13,896 nt of DNA from Cyclobacteriaceae bacterium (GCA_025455225.1 JALOMY010000033.1:1-13896); one strand, 5' to 3'; counted from the stretch's first letter, positions 1-8,300 are shown. Numbers and translations: made by a program. The notes: a model not told the origin generated them from the sequence alone.

Positions 1-1
1 A

Positions 2-388
2 CAGATTTTGCGTGCATTCAAAAACAAACAAATCAATTTTCTGATCGGCACCGATGTTCTTTCACGCGGAATTGATGTGGAGGGCATCAGCATGGTTATA
101 AACTGGGATGTTCCTCCTGACCCGGAAGATTATGTGCATCGTATCGGTCGGACCGCGCGAGCCGAAACAACCGGTACTGCCATTACCTTCATTAATGAAA
201 AAGATCAGAAACGATTCCAGAGCATCGAAAACCTGATTGGTACCGAAATAACCAAATTGCCGTTGTCCGAATTTCTTGGGGAGGGACCGTCTTACAATCC
301 TCAATCAAAGAAGGGAAGCTTCCATAAGCAAAGGGGCAAGTTCAGGAGAAACCGAAATGCCAGAAAATCTTCCGGTAAGGCTCAATAA
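2..388 (+). CDS. DEAD-box RNA helicase, C-terminal fragment (5' end outside window)
   Basis: This is the C-terminal part of the second RecA-like domain of an ATP-dependent RNA helicase, an enzyme that unwinds or remodels RNA during ribosome assembly or mRNA turnover. The reading frame is open to the left edge, so the gene begins upstream; the TTG at position 8 is not a believable start. Visible motifs are the motif V region GTDVLSRGIDVEG and motif VI YVHRIGRTARA, whose arginines contact ATP. After the core comes a short basic tail rich in K, R and G (roughly the last 26 residues), as in RhlE-type helicases, where it binds RNA. Assignment to the RhlE group rather than another bacterial DEAD-box group is a guess from the tail. 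Its stop codon overlaps by 7 bases the 3' end of the opposite-strand gene, so there is no separate terminator between them. Confidence 0.95.
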   Translation, partial: QILRAFKNKQINFLIGTDVLSRGIDVEGISMVINWDVPPDPEDYVHRIGRTARAETTGTAITFINEKDQKRFQSIENLIGTEITKLPLSEFLGEGPSYNPQSKKGSFHKQRGKFRRNRNARKSSGKAQ

Positions 389-1230
389 ATAATTCGCCTC
401 CCGCTGGACGTAATGCATTCAACACGTACTGCATTGGTTGGCGAACATTCAAGGATCCATAAGTCTCCGTTAGGTGCGCTTAATACTCCGGTGGGCGACC
501 AGTTAATGCCGGTTTCAGCAACCGAAAACACCTTCCCGCCCGGAGTGATTTTCTTTACTTTACGGCCTCCATACACAGCAACATAAACATTCTCCTGTTT
601 ATCGGTAGTAATGCCCATCAAGTGGTGCGGATCGTTTACAAAAAACTGAAAAAGACTTTGCTCCTGTAACTGGGTGGCAAGCGTTTCAACATGACCTCGG
701 CCGTCTACCTTCTTCACATCGTATAAGTCGACCAGGTAAATCGTTCCGGATGGTGAGGAGGTCATCCACCGGATATCGTTCAAGCATTGATCACCCAATT
801 TTACCTGCTCATTATTCTTGTCCGAACGAATTACATGCTGGCACTTTTCTTCCCGGTTTGCCCAATACATATTGCCGTGATGATCACGTACAAAGCTATA
901 CTCCGAACGAAATCCTTCCATATCGGGAATGATCTTTTCAATTTTTCCTTCAGCTGAGTACTTCCAGATAAAATGCCCCCAGGTATCCACCTGTTCACCG
1001 TTATACCAGAGATGTTCGCCAAAGAGATTATCCTGCTGATCCATATAAAGTTCATGGGTATGAACTCCCTGAACAACAACTGATTTTTTCCCCCTTGTAT
1101 CAATCTTCCAAACCCTGCTCAAATCTGTGTAATACACATTTCCTTTGCTGTCCATTACAATTCCAACACCGGGGTGTGCATAATGCATGGCAGCGTCCAA
1201 TAAAAACAGTAAGATGAAAACCGATTTCAT
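382..1230 (-). CDS. Secreted NHL/SMP-30-like beta-propeller protein
   Basis: A 282-residue exported protein that I read as a beta-propeller of the NHL/SMP-30 type. Residues 1 to about 18 form a signal peptide: a Lys, a hydrophobic FILLFLL stretch, and a likely cut after HYA. The mature part carries repeated blades in which a small-residue/Asp/Gly turn is followed by a strand and a basic strand: around residues 25-48 (DSKGNVYYTD), 114-125 (DHHGNMYWAN), 158-179 (SPSGTIYLVD), 208-233 (KQENVYVAV then KKITPGGK) and 251-261 (APNGDLWILE). Such folds serve as binding platforms or as lactonase-like enzymes; no catalytic set can be assigned here. It lies 10 bases after the dioxygenase-like lipoprotein gene on the same strand, so the two are very probably co-transcribed and may share a substrate in the periplasm. 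The function is not known; the fold call is good, the role is open. Confidence 0.8.
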   Translation of the reverse strand: MKSVFILLFLLDAAMHYAHPGVGIVMDSKGNVYYTDLSRVWKIDTRGKKSVVVQGVHTHELYMDQQDNLFGEHLWYNGEQVDTWGHFIWKYSAEGKIEKIIPDMEGFRSEYSFVRDHHGNMYWANREEKCQHVIRSDKNNEQVKLGDQCLNDIRWMTSSPSGTIYLVDLYDVKKVDGRGHVETLATQLQEQSLFQFFVNDPHHLMGITTDKQENVYVAVYGGRKVKKITPGGKVFSVAETGINWSPTGVLSAPNGDLWILECSPTNAVRVECITSSGRRIIY

Positions 1231-1240
1231 ATAGCAACAC

Positions 1241-1885
1241 TTAATATCCGGGTATATTCAATCCCAGTATAATATCACGTTTACCGATCCACACTCCTTT
1301 ATCATTCATTTGGAGGGAAATGATTCCAGGGCCTCCTCGCTTTTGCTGGTGTGCTTTCTCCTGATCCGTTAATAATGGGTCATCATCAAACAAAAAATCA
1401 TCAATCCAATAATGTGAATAGCCAGGTTCCTTGATAATGGGATGTATGTGTTGCGGATTACGACTATCTGGATAGGAGGCAGGCCGTATGGTTTTGATTT
1501 GATACCGTCCGAGTTCATCGGTTTTCACCCAACCCCGCAAATGTCCGTGTCGCTTGGCTTTTGTTTGGTTAGGATCAGGCGAGTATAAGCCACGATGATC
1601 TGTATGATAAACATAAAGGATAACTCCGGATGCCGGAGTTTTACCATCACGCTTAAAGATTGTTCCGCTGATGACAAGGGGCTCACCGGGTTCATTATCT
1701 CCGGCCAGGTCGGTATGCCAGGAAAGGTTACCGGGCATACCTTCATACATAAGCTGACAGTCTTCACAAGAACCACCGGCTTTTTTATCGGAAGCTGATT
1801 GAGATTGTGAACAGCCGATGAGCACAAAATGACTCACGGCCAACACGGTTAAAAATAACGTCTTCATATTGGGTGCTTTGGTCAT
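1241..1885 (-). CDS. Intradiol ring-cleavage dioxygenase-like lipoprotein
   Basis: A 214-residue protein related to catechol/protocatechuate intradiol dioxygenases, which use Fe(III) to open aromatic rings between the two hydroxyls. It has a lipoprotein signal with lipobox LIGC (lipidated Cys at residue 25), so it should sit on a membrane facing the periplasm or outside. After a Cys pair (CEDC, residues 40-43) and YEGMP comes a beta-sandwich core. The four expected iron ligands are all recognisable: Tyr101 in GLYSP, Tyr138 in RPASYP, and His146 and His148 in PQHIH, so it is likely metal-active. Extracytoplasmic members of this family are common in Bacteroidota and their substrates are mostly unknown; a catabolic catechol pathway is not encoded nearby. 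An in-frame ATG at 1867 (Met7) would give a more typical 19-residue lipoprotein signal and is an equally plausible start. It is first in a two-gene unit with the propeller gene and is divergent from the sensor kinase gene. Confidence 0.88.
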   Translation of the reverse strand: MTKAPNMKTLFLTVLAVSHFVLIGCSQSQSASDKKAGGSCEDCQLMYEGMPGNLSWHTDLAGDNEPGEPLVISGTIFKRDGKTPASGVILYVYHTDHRGLYSPDPNQTKAKRHGHLRGWVKTDELGRYQIKTIRPASYPDSRNPQHIHPIIKEPGYSHYWIDDFLFDDDPLLTDQEKAHQQKRGGPGIISLQMNDKGVWIGKRDIILGLNIPGY

Positions 1886-2003
1886 GATGAAAATACGAGT
1901 ACAGGGTAACCTTGTATTGGAAATCTGACCACCTGTTCAAAATTCTTGACGAAATACCAGTAAGGATAACCAGGCAGATCGTACAAAGAATTAATTTTCG
2001 TTG

Positions 2004-3026
2004 ATGGATAAAGTATTCCGCTATAAAATCGACCATCTTATTTTTTGGTTGCTGACCATTGGCTTTCATGCCTACACGCATTCACACCTGATCAGGGAAG
2101 CCGGCACGGGTCAATTTATTATGGAACTGGTGGTGCGAAATGGATTGCTGGCCCTTGTTATTTATAGCAACCTCTTGCTTATAATACCGTGGATCAGCAA
2201 GAATAAAAACTATTTCATCGGCATTCTGCTCATTGTATTATCCGTTCTGGCGTACGTCTTAATAAAAAATGCACACGATGCGTATTTGTATGGATATGTG
2301 TTGGGAAATCCCGCGCGTCAGTCCCTTGTATACAACACCTATTATAACCTTGCCATTGTTATATTCTACCTTGCCTTCGCATTTACCCTTCACTTAAGCA
2401 AGCAATGGTATGTTCAGCAGCAACTAATCCGGAATATGGAACTGGAAAAACTAAATGCCGAACTGGAATACCTCAAAGCCCAGATCAATCCGCATTTTCT
2501 GTTCAACTCGTTGAACACAGTTTTTTTTCAAATTGAAAAAGAAAACCAGGTTGCTCGTGAAACCCTATCGAAGTTTTCAGATATGTTACGGTACCAACTC
2601 TATGAATGTACCGGAAACGAAATAGCCATTGAAAAGGAAATTCGGTATCTGCAGAACTACGTTGAACTTCAACGGTTGCGAAAAGACGAAAACTATTCCA
2701 TTCGATTCACGTGTTCTGAAAACATGAATCATTTTTCCATCCCTCCACTGCTTTTGTTGCCTTTCATTGAAAATGCATTCAAACACGTATCCCATTTCAG
2801 TGACAGGGAAAATGAAATCAAAATTTCCCTCGACAAATCCGATGATCAGTTTCAACTAATCGTTTACAATACCAAGGAACCGAAACCAAATACAAACACA
2901 GGAGGCATTGGCTTGAAAAATGTAATACGAAGACTCGAGTTGATTTATAAGGACCAGTACAAACTCACTATTTCTGAAAAACCGGAAACCTACGAAGCAC
3001 GTCTTATACTGAAAGTAACCGGTTAA
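2004..3026 (+). CDS. LytS/YehU-type membrane sensor histidine kinase
   Basis: A 340-residue sensor kinase of the His_kinase (LytS/YehU) family, which autophosphorylates on His and passes the phosphate to a LytTR response regulator. The N-terminal half has about four membrane helices (roughly residues 10-25, 42-62, 70-90 and 110-130), then a coiled-coil linker rich in E, L and K (about 136-158). The phospho-acceptor His164 lies in QINPHFLFNSLN. The ATP-binding domain shows the N box LLPFIENAFKH (Asn257) and the G box GGIGLKNV (300-307). There is no periplasmic sensor domain, so the signal is probably sensed in or at the membrane. The start is the ATG at 2004; a TTG lies just before it. The response regulator follows after 30 bases. 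The gene is divergent from the dioxygenase lipoprotein, sharing a 118-base intergenic region (1886-2003). A near-match to the Bacteroidota -7 motif (TAATTTTC) lies about five bases before the ATG. Confidence 0.95.
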   Translation: MDKVFRYKIDHLIFWLLTIGFHAYTHSHLIREAGTGQFIMELVVRNGLLALVIYSNLLLIIPWISKNKNYFIGILLIVLSVLAYVLIKNAHDAYLYGYVLGNPARQSLVYNTYYNLAIVIFYLAFAFTLHLSKQWYVQQQLIRNMELEKLNAELEYLKAQINPHFLFNSLNTVFFQIEKENQVARETLSKFSDMLRYQLYECTGNEIAIEKEIRYLQNYVELQRLRKDENYSIRFTCSENMNHFSIPPLLLLPFIENAFKHVSHFSDRENEIKISLDKSDDQFQLIVYNTKEPKPNTNTGGIGLKNVIRRLELIYKDQYKLTISEKPETYEARLILKVTG

Positions 3027-3056
3027 TCTTTTAATGATAAAGCTAAACCCGACTCC

Positions 3057-3779
3057 ATGAAACTGAATTGCCTGATTGTAGATGATGAACCTATTGCCCG
3101 CAAGGGTATGGCGGAATATGTTAAAGAGGTCGATTTTCTGAACCTGGTTGGTGTTTGCGAACATGCTGTTAAAGCTTCGTCCATTCTGAACGCACAAAAA
3201 ATTGATTTGCTTCTGCTCGATATTCATATGCCCAGGCTTTCAGGCATCGAATTTCTCAAGACATTGTCCAATCCCCCCATGGTTATACTGGTTACTGCAT
3301 ACCCGGAATACGCCCTGGAAGGTTATGAACTCGATGTTGTGGATTACCTGGTGAAGCCGGTTTCATGGGAACGCTTTATCAAAGCAGTTCAAAAAGCCCA
3401 TGATTTTTTCCTTTTGAAGCACAAAGCTGAATCAACTTCCCCAACTCCAACCGATTATTTTTTTATTAAATGCGACCATAAGTTTGAAAAAGTAAATTAC
3501 CGGGATGTGCTTTATATCGAAGCTATGCAGAACTACTGCATCATTCATACTATTGAGCGCAAGATGATTACCTACATTACCCTAAGCAGCCTGGAAAATC
3601 AATTGCCTGCTGATCGCTTTTTAAAAGTGCATAAATCATACCTGGTATCCATCGAAAAAATCAATTCGCTTGACGGCCAGGAAATCATTATCGGTCGTTC
3701 GCGAATTCCTGTCAGCCGAAATCTTAAGGAGGAGGTCTTTGCTAAAATTATGGGCAATAATCTTTACAAGAGAAACTGA
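3057..3779 (+). CDS. LytTR-family response regulator
   Basis: A 240-residue transcription factor, the partner of the preceding kinase. The receiver domain (about 1-120) has the acidic pair at residues 9-10 followed by Glu11, phospho-acceptor Asp55 in LLLLDIHMPR, the switch Thr80 and Lys100 in YLVKP, so it is complete. A linker rich in S, T and P (about 123-133) leads to a LytTR DNA-binding domain (about 134-233) with the typical strand pattern, including VLYIEAMQNY, FLKVHKSYLVS and IPVSR. LytTR domains bind pairs of direct repeats in promoters. No target site can be named here. In Bacteroidota such pairs control envelope, transport or sugar-related genes. The adjacent divergent dioxygenase/propeller unit is a reasonable first target to test, but this is inference from position only. 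Confidence 0.96.
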   Translation: MKLNCLIVDDEPIARKGMAEYVKEVDFLNLVGVCEHAVKASSILNAQKIDLLLLDIHMPRLSGIEFLKTLSNPPMVILVTAYPEYALEGYELDVVDYLVKPVSWERFIKAVQKAHDFFLLKHKAESTSPTPTDYFFIKCDHKFEKVNYRDVLYIEAMQNYCIIHTIERKMITYITLSSLENQLPADRFLKVHKSYLVSIEKINSLDGQEIIIGRSRIPVSRNLKEEVFAKIMGNNLYKRN

Positions 3780-3860
3780 AAAAACTTTCTTCAGCACATC
3801 AACCGAATGGCGAAAATGATGCCTCTACGTGTAACGGAAGGAAAATTTAAACTCCAAGCA

Positions 3861-3879
3861 GGTCAGGAGGCTCCTAACC
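3861..3879. terminator. Short imperfect hairpin between convergent genes
   Basis: Arms GGT-C-AGGA and TCCT-A-ACC pair around a GGC loop with one C/A mismatch. It lies in the 105-base gap between the ends of the response regulator gene and the small Cys/His-rich gene, where a terminator serving both directions is expected. There is no clear T run on either side, so this is only a candidate. The rest of the gap (3780-3884) holds nothing else I can support. Confidence 0.3.
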
Positions 3880-3884
3880 AATTA

Positions 3885-4190
3885 TTACTGATGTTGAAAA
3901 CACTTTCCGTTTGAATTTGCGGTTAAGCGCTGGCAGCGATTTCCTTCGGCTGTCTTACCGGTGCATCGCTTCTGCTTTTTGCCCGTAGTGGTATTGGGTT
4001 TACATATTTCACATGCCGTCTTTTTATCGGCCTTGGCTTTGGAAAGCTTTACGGGGCTGGCATCGGCCGAATACCGGCAATCGGCTGTGTGGTACTTATC
4101 ACCGGTTGGAGTTGTATAGACCGTTTGTGCATGTGCAGTACTGGTCAGTCCACAAATAATGAAAAAGGCAAGCGTCAGGATCCATTTCAT
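3885..4190 (-). CDS. Small secreted protein with two Cys/His metal-binding clusters
   Basis: A 101-residue protein starting at the ATG at 4190 (an upstream in-frame TTG at 4205 adds five residues and is less likely). Residues 1-21 are a clear Sec signal peptide ending AHA before Gln22. The mature protein has two compact modules. The first (about 23-65) has the pattern VYTTPTGDKYH...C...CEIC with His34, Cys38, Cys60 and Cys63; this resembles the small Ada-like metal-binding module found at the end of secreted nucleases and of ComEC/MBL proteins (YH-x-C-x-Y ... C-x-x-C). The second (about 73-101) has CTGKTAEGNRC...GKCFQH with Cys76, Cys86, Cys97 and His100; this matches a short zinc-finger-like module I recall as DUF5763. 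Each could hold one zinc. The function is unknown. It is 69 bases after the M14 carboxypeptidase on the same strand and may be co-transcribed with it. Confidence 0.82.
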   Translation of the reverse strand: MKWILTLAFFIICGLTSTAHAQTVYTTPTGDKYHTADCRYSADASPVKLSKAKADKKTACEICKPNTTTGKKQKRCTGKTAEGNRCQRLTANSNGKCFQHQ

Positions 4191-4259
4191 AGATAAAAAT
4201 TTCAAATTAGAAGTACATAATCAAGTGCATTATCCAATATAAAATTGAGAATAACTCCA

Positions 4260-5663
4260 TTAATCGTCAAATGAGTGAATGATGCCATTAATTAAAACTG
4301 CTGTTACAACTCCATTGCGCTTGAACACCAGCGAAGGATTACCACCCATTCGAATAATACGTTCTTTTTCCGGAAGCACAGAGTAAACATTTACCGGCAT
4401 TTGTTTTGGTACTGTGAAAGGATCTGCCTTTTGCTGAACAACAAATTCAGTAAAGCCTTGCTTCATTAAACCGGTTATGTCGGTATTCATTAATTCGCTT
4501 ACCGACTCAAAGATCCGGTTATATAATTTGCCGGGCTCAACCGTTAAACCTGTGGCATCAAATACTGCATAGGCATGGGAAGTCTGAAGATCGCCCAGAT
4601 CGGCAATAAAAGCCTCTGCATAATAGTACCTGAAATTATCATTGTCGATCTCCCTGCGATCCATCGCCACATCGCGGATCACGCCCTCAAAATTCAGGTT
4701 GGTAATTATCAATTCATGCAACCTTCGGTGAGAATTCTTTGGGATCTGGTAATAGGATTTTACATTCAGTTTATGAAACGATCCGGTGGCCATACTTTCG
4801 AGTGCACTTAGCAACATCACAAAATTCAGTTTACGGATTTCCTGACGTTCCCAATCGTTTTGATATCCTCCTGATTCAATAAGCACCGTTCGTGATCCCC
4901 ATTTCTGTATGTTATCGCCAAAGGCTCGCGGTTCAAATTCATCATTGTATATTCCTATGTTACCGGGAATGAACGGCAGGAGCTGATTGTAAATGTGCCG
5001 TACCATCTTCATGGCATCTCCGCGGGTTTGATTAACCTGCCGGCTTTCGTTGTATGGAGGAGCAAGCAGGGAAACGGATGCAGGTTTACCGTTTACAGAA
5101 GTTGCCCGGCCCTGGTCGTGCAGATTAAATGCCCAGTCAGCCTGCAGACTGTCTCGTACACGCTTTAAAATCCGGCCTTCCGGAGTTTGCAATCGAATAG
5201 CATCGCGATTGATATCAATCCCATGAACATTTCTCCGTGTAAAGCGTGCAGCTCCATCCGGGTTCAGCATGGGTATGAAATATAAGGTTAATGATTCACG
5301 TATCTTTTTCCGGGTTGCATCAAAACCATCGTCTTTAGAAGCAAGCCACTGAAACAGATCGGCTAATGCTTGCGTAGCGGTTGGCTCATCGCCATGCATC
5401 TGCGACCACAGAAGGATACGTTCCGGCCCCTGTCCGTAGGTTACCATTTTAATGGAGCGCCCTTCCACTGATTTACCGGCTTCCTGTACTGAAAATTCAT
5501 TACCCAGCCGGCTGAGCAGCGCCATGATGTCTTCATGTTTAAAGCGTCTGTCGGACAACGATTTTTCCCGGTAGACATCATACCGGTTATAAAGCTGTTG
5601 ATTGAGTTGAGCCAGCGTGGTTATGGAAATAAATCCAAACATCAACAACAAGGTGCATCGCAT
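4260..5663 (-). CDS. Secreted M14-family zinc carboxypeptidase
   Basis: A 467-residue exported metallopeptidase of family M14. Residues 1-18 form a signal peptide (MRCTLLLMFGFISITTLA). The catalytic domain occupies roughly 25-290. Zinc ligands are His90 and Glu93 in MHGDEP and His182 in NLHDQG. The substrate-binding NR pair is Asn152-Arg153 in GIDINRD, preceded by NPDG at 134-137, and the general base is most likely Glu263 in LIESGG. All key residues are present, so it should be active. A second domain of about 170 residues with beta-rich sequence follows and is not recognised. The likely role is trimming of peptides or peptidoglycan-derived peptides in the periplasm or outside. It starts 20 bases after the mutS stop on the same strand, so read-through from mutS is likely although no functional link is evident. 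Confidence 0.93.
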   Translation of the reverse strand: MRCTLLLMFGFISITTLAQLNQQLYNRYDVYREKSLSDRRFKHEDIMALLSRLGNEFSVQEAGKSVEGRSIKMVTYGQGPERILLWSQMHGDEPTATQALADLFQWLASKDDGFDATRKKIRESLTLYFIPMLNPDGAARFTRRNVHGIDINRDAIRLQTPEGRILKRVRDSLQADWAFNLHDQGRATSVNGKPASVSLLAPPYNESRQVNQTRGDAMKMVRHIYNQLLPFIPGNIGIYNDEFEPRAFGDNIQKWGSRTVLIESGGYQNDWERQEIRKLNFVMLLSALESMATGSFHKLNVKSYYQIPKNSHRRLHELIITNLNFEGVIRDVAMDRREIDNDNFRYYYAEAFIADLGDLQTSHAYAVFDATGLTVEPGKLYNRIFESVSELMNTDITGLMKQGFTEFVVQQKADPFTVPKQMPVNVYSVLPEKERIIRMGGNPSLVFKRNGVVTAVLINGIIHSFDD

Positions 5664-5683
5664 AGAATATTGATTGAGTAAGC

Positions 5684-8287
5684 TTACGGTTTACGAAGGG
5701 TGGTCAGTATTTCATTAAGTTTCAGTAATGCTTCTACCGGGCTGATGGTATTAATATCGATGGTCTCCAGCATTTCCTGAACTTTCTTGTACTTAGGATC
5801 CATCTCAAACAAACTCATCTGATGTGTTGCTTTGGGTAATTCCTGCAATTTTTTCCGGGGTTCATTTTTATGTTTTTCCTTTTCAAGAAATTGCAATACT
5901 TCATTGGCTCGGAGTACAACCTTATTCGGGATGCCTGCCAGCTGCGCCACATGTATTCCAAAGCTGTGTTCGCTTCCTCCTTCCTTCAGTTTACGCATGA
6001 ATATGATCTTATCACCTACCTCTTTCACGCTGACGTTGAAATTCTTAACCCGGACAAAATCTTCAGTCAGCTGGTTGAGTTCGTGATAATGTGTGGCGAA
6101 GAGAGTCTTGGGCCGGTAATCTTTATGTTGATGCAAAAATTCCACGATTGCCCAGGCAATGGAAACCCCATCGTACGTGGAAGTGCCCCGACCAATCTCA
6201 TCCATGAGAATAAGGCTGCGGTTGCTTAGGTTATTCAGAATGCTGGCCGTTTCAATCATTTCCACCATGAATGTTGACTCCCCCTTGGAAAGGTTATCCG
6301 AAGCCCCGACACGTGTAAAGATCTTATCCACTATTCCAAGGCGTGCCCCTTCAGCCGGAACAAAGCTTCCAATCTGGGCCATCAGGACAATCAAGGCGGT
6401 TTGTCTGAGCAATGCCGATTTACCCGCCATATTAGGACCGGTGATTATTAGAATTTGCTGACTGTCGTTATCGAGATACACATCATTCGGTACGTAACTT
6501 TCACCTATTGGCAATTGCTTTTCAATAACCGGATGCCGGCCTCCATTAATATTAATGATTGTCGATTCATTGATTTCAGGACGCACGTACTTGTTTTGGC
6601 GGGCAATCGCTGAAAAGGAAAGCAAAACATCCAATACCGCTACCGTCCGTGCGTTCTGCTGAATCTGGAGAATGAAATCGGAAGCGTGCTGAACCAATTC
6701 CTGAAAGAGGCGCAGTTCAATCACCACCATTTTATCTTCCGCATGAAGAATTTTTTCTTCATAGACCTTCAGTTCTTCCGTAATGTAGCGCTCGGCATTA
6801 ACCAGTGTTTGTTTGCGGATCCAGTCGGCAGGTACTTTATCCTTATTGGCATTGCTGACTTCCAGGTAATAACCAAAGACCTTGTTGTACGAAATCTTTA
6901 ATGAGTTAATTCCGGTTCTTTCCACTTCCCGTTTCTGAAGCTGGAGCAGGTAATCCTTGCCTGAGAAAGCAATCTTTCTAAGTTCATCCAATTCGGCATG
7001 GATGCCGTCTTTAATAATTCCACCCTGGTTGGTAAGCATGGGGGCATCTTCCCGAAGCTCTTTCTCGATTTTTTCCAACAGGAATTCACAGCGATTTAAT
7101 TGATCACCTAATTTTTTAAGCTCGGGTGACGAGTGTTGTTCAAGTACTTTTTTAACAGGCGAAATTCGTTGCAGGGATTTTTTGAGCTGAAGCAGCTCGC
7201 GCGGATTAATCCGGGCAACAGCCACTTTGGATATCAACCTTTCCAGATCAGCAATATGTCGTAATTCCTCGGTTAAATGATCGGCCAATTCATATTGCTG
7301 AAAAAACACATCCACCACCCTTAATCGCTCTTCAATGAGCGACTTCTCCTTTAAGGGTAAGACAATCCACTTTCGCAACAAGCGTGAACCCATGGGTGTA
7401 ACCGTTTGATCCAGGATCTGAATTAGCGGAACGCCATTCTCAAACGGTGACGATACCAATTCCAGGTTTCGAATGGTGAACTTATCCAGCCATACGTATT
7501 GATCTTCATCCAGCCGGGAGATGGAAACAATGTGATGCGTGTCTTTGTGCTCCGTAGCTTCGAGGTAATAAAGAATGGCTCCCGCAGCAATTATCGCTTC
7601 GGTTAGTCCTTCAATTCCAAAGCCCTTAAGCGTAGCGGTTTTAAACTGATTCAATAGTTTTTCCTGGGCGTAATCGAAGGCATATACCCAATCATCAAGA
7701 GCAAATATGGCGTGGCTCTCACCAAGCGGCTTATCAAAAAATTCCCGCTGACCTTTACTGAATATAATTTCAGCCGGGGCGAAACTCTGAATCAATTTGA
7801 AAACATACTGTTCCGTACCATGGGCAGCATAAAACTCACCGGTACTGATATCCAGAAACGATACCCCCATTTGTTGCTTACCGGAATAAACGGAGGCCAG
7901 GTAATTATTTTGCTTTTTCTCCAGCACATTATCGTTGAAGGAGACACCGGGCGTAACCAGTTCGGTAACACCGCGCTTAACAATACCCTTTACAAAACGA
8001 GGGTCTTCCAACTGATCGCAGATGGCCACACGATGCCCCGCCCGCACAAGTTTAGGCAAGTAGGTGTCCAGGGCATGATGGGGAAAGCCCGCCAGTTCAA
8101 TCTCAGAAGCCGAGCCATTACCGCGTTTCGTCAATACAATATCAAGAACTTTGGCAGCAGCAACGGCATCCTGCCCAAAGGTTTCATAAAAATCGCCCAC
8201 TCGGAACAACAGCAAAGCTCCCGGGTACTTCGCCTTGATGGCGTTGTACTGTTTCATGAGGGGGGTTTCTGTTGCCGATACAGCCAT
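5684..8287 (-). CDS. mutS: DNA mismatch repair protein MutS
   Basis: A full-length 867-residue MutS, the protein that recognises mispaired bases and starts mismatch repair. The mismatch-reading FYE motif is at residues 33-35 (GDFYETF) in the N-terminal domain. Connector, lever and clamp regions follow. The ATPase has Walker A GPNMAGKS at 617-624, the STFMVEM segment at 671-677, Walker B with Asp696-Glu697 followed by IGRGTSTYDG, and the switch FATHYHEL at 730-737. Near the end QMSLFE (823-828) fits a beta-clamp binding motif. The C-terminal tail resembles the MutS tetramerisation region. MutS1, not MutS2, because the mismatch domain is present and no Smr domain is seen. A second in-frame ATG (8257, Met11) could also serve as the start. 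A TAnnTTTG motif five bases upstream of the first ATG is described separately. mutL is not in the window. Confidence 0.99.
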   Translation of the reverse strand: MAVSATETPLMKQYNAIKAKYPGALLLFRVGDFYETFGQDAVAAAKVLDIVLTKRGNGSASEIELAGFPHHALDTYLPKLVRAGHRVAICDQLEDPRFVKGIVKRGVTELVTPGVSFNDNVLEKKQNNYLASVYSGKQQMGVSFLDISTGEFYAAHGTEQYVFKLIQSFAPAEIIFSKGQREFFDKPLGESHAIFALDDWVYAFDYAQEKLLNQFKTATLKGFGIEGLTEAIIAAGAILYYLEATEHKDTHHIVSISRLDEDQYVWLDKFTIRNLELVSSPFENGVPLIQILDQTVTPMGSRLLRKWIVLPLKEKSLIEERLRVVDVFFQQYELADHLTEELRHIADLERLISKVAVARINPRELLQLKKSLQRISPVKKVLEQHSSPELKKLGDQLNRCEFLLEKIEKELREDAPMLTNQGGIIKDGIHAELDELRKIAFSGKDYLLQLQKREVERTGINSLKISYNKVFGYYLEVSNANKDKVPADWIRKQTLVNAERYITEELKVYEEKILHAEDKMVVIELRLFQELVQHASDFILQIQQNARTVAVLDVLLSFSAIARQNKYVRPEINESTIININGGRHPVIEKQLPIGESYVPNDVYLDNDSQQILIITGPNMAGKSALLRQTALIVLMAQIGSFVPAEGARLGIVDKIFTRVGASDNLSKGESTFMVEMIETASILNNLSNRSLILMDEIGRGTSTYDGVSIAWAIVEFLHQHKDYRPKTLFATHYHELNQLTEDFVRVKNFNVSVKEVGDKIIFMRKLKEGGSEHSFGIHVAQLAGIPNKVVLRANEVLQFLEKEKHKNEPRKKLQELPKATHQMSLFEMDPKYKKVQEMLETIDINTISPVEALLKLNEILTTLRKP

Positions 8288-8292
8288 ATCGG

Positions 8293-8300
8293 CAAATATA
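8293..8300 (-). promoter_or_regulatory. Bacteroidota-type -7 promoter motif before mutS
   Basis: On the minus strand the bases read TATATTTG, an exact match to the TAnnTTTG -7 consensus of Bacteroidota sigma factors. It ends five bases before the mutS ATG, so transcription would begin at or close to the start codon. No TTG -33 element is seen at the usual 19-21 base distance, which weakens the call. Confidence 0.4.

Noticed and set aside
1886..2003. Search for a LytTR direct-repeat site or a full -33/-7 promoter in the divergent gap
   Set aside because: Only a 7/8 match to the -7 motif was found and no convincing paired repeats, so no feature is called.
3776..3794. CTGAA/TTCAG inverted repeat at the response regulator stop codon as a terminator
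   Set aside because: Arms are only five bases, AT-rich, with a nine-base interior and no following T run.
3807..3920. Short plus-strand frame (about 35 codons) after the response regulator
   Set aside because: It overlaps the end of the opposite-strand Cys/His protein, has no convincing ribosome binding site and no recognisable feature.
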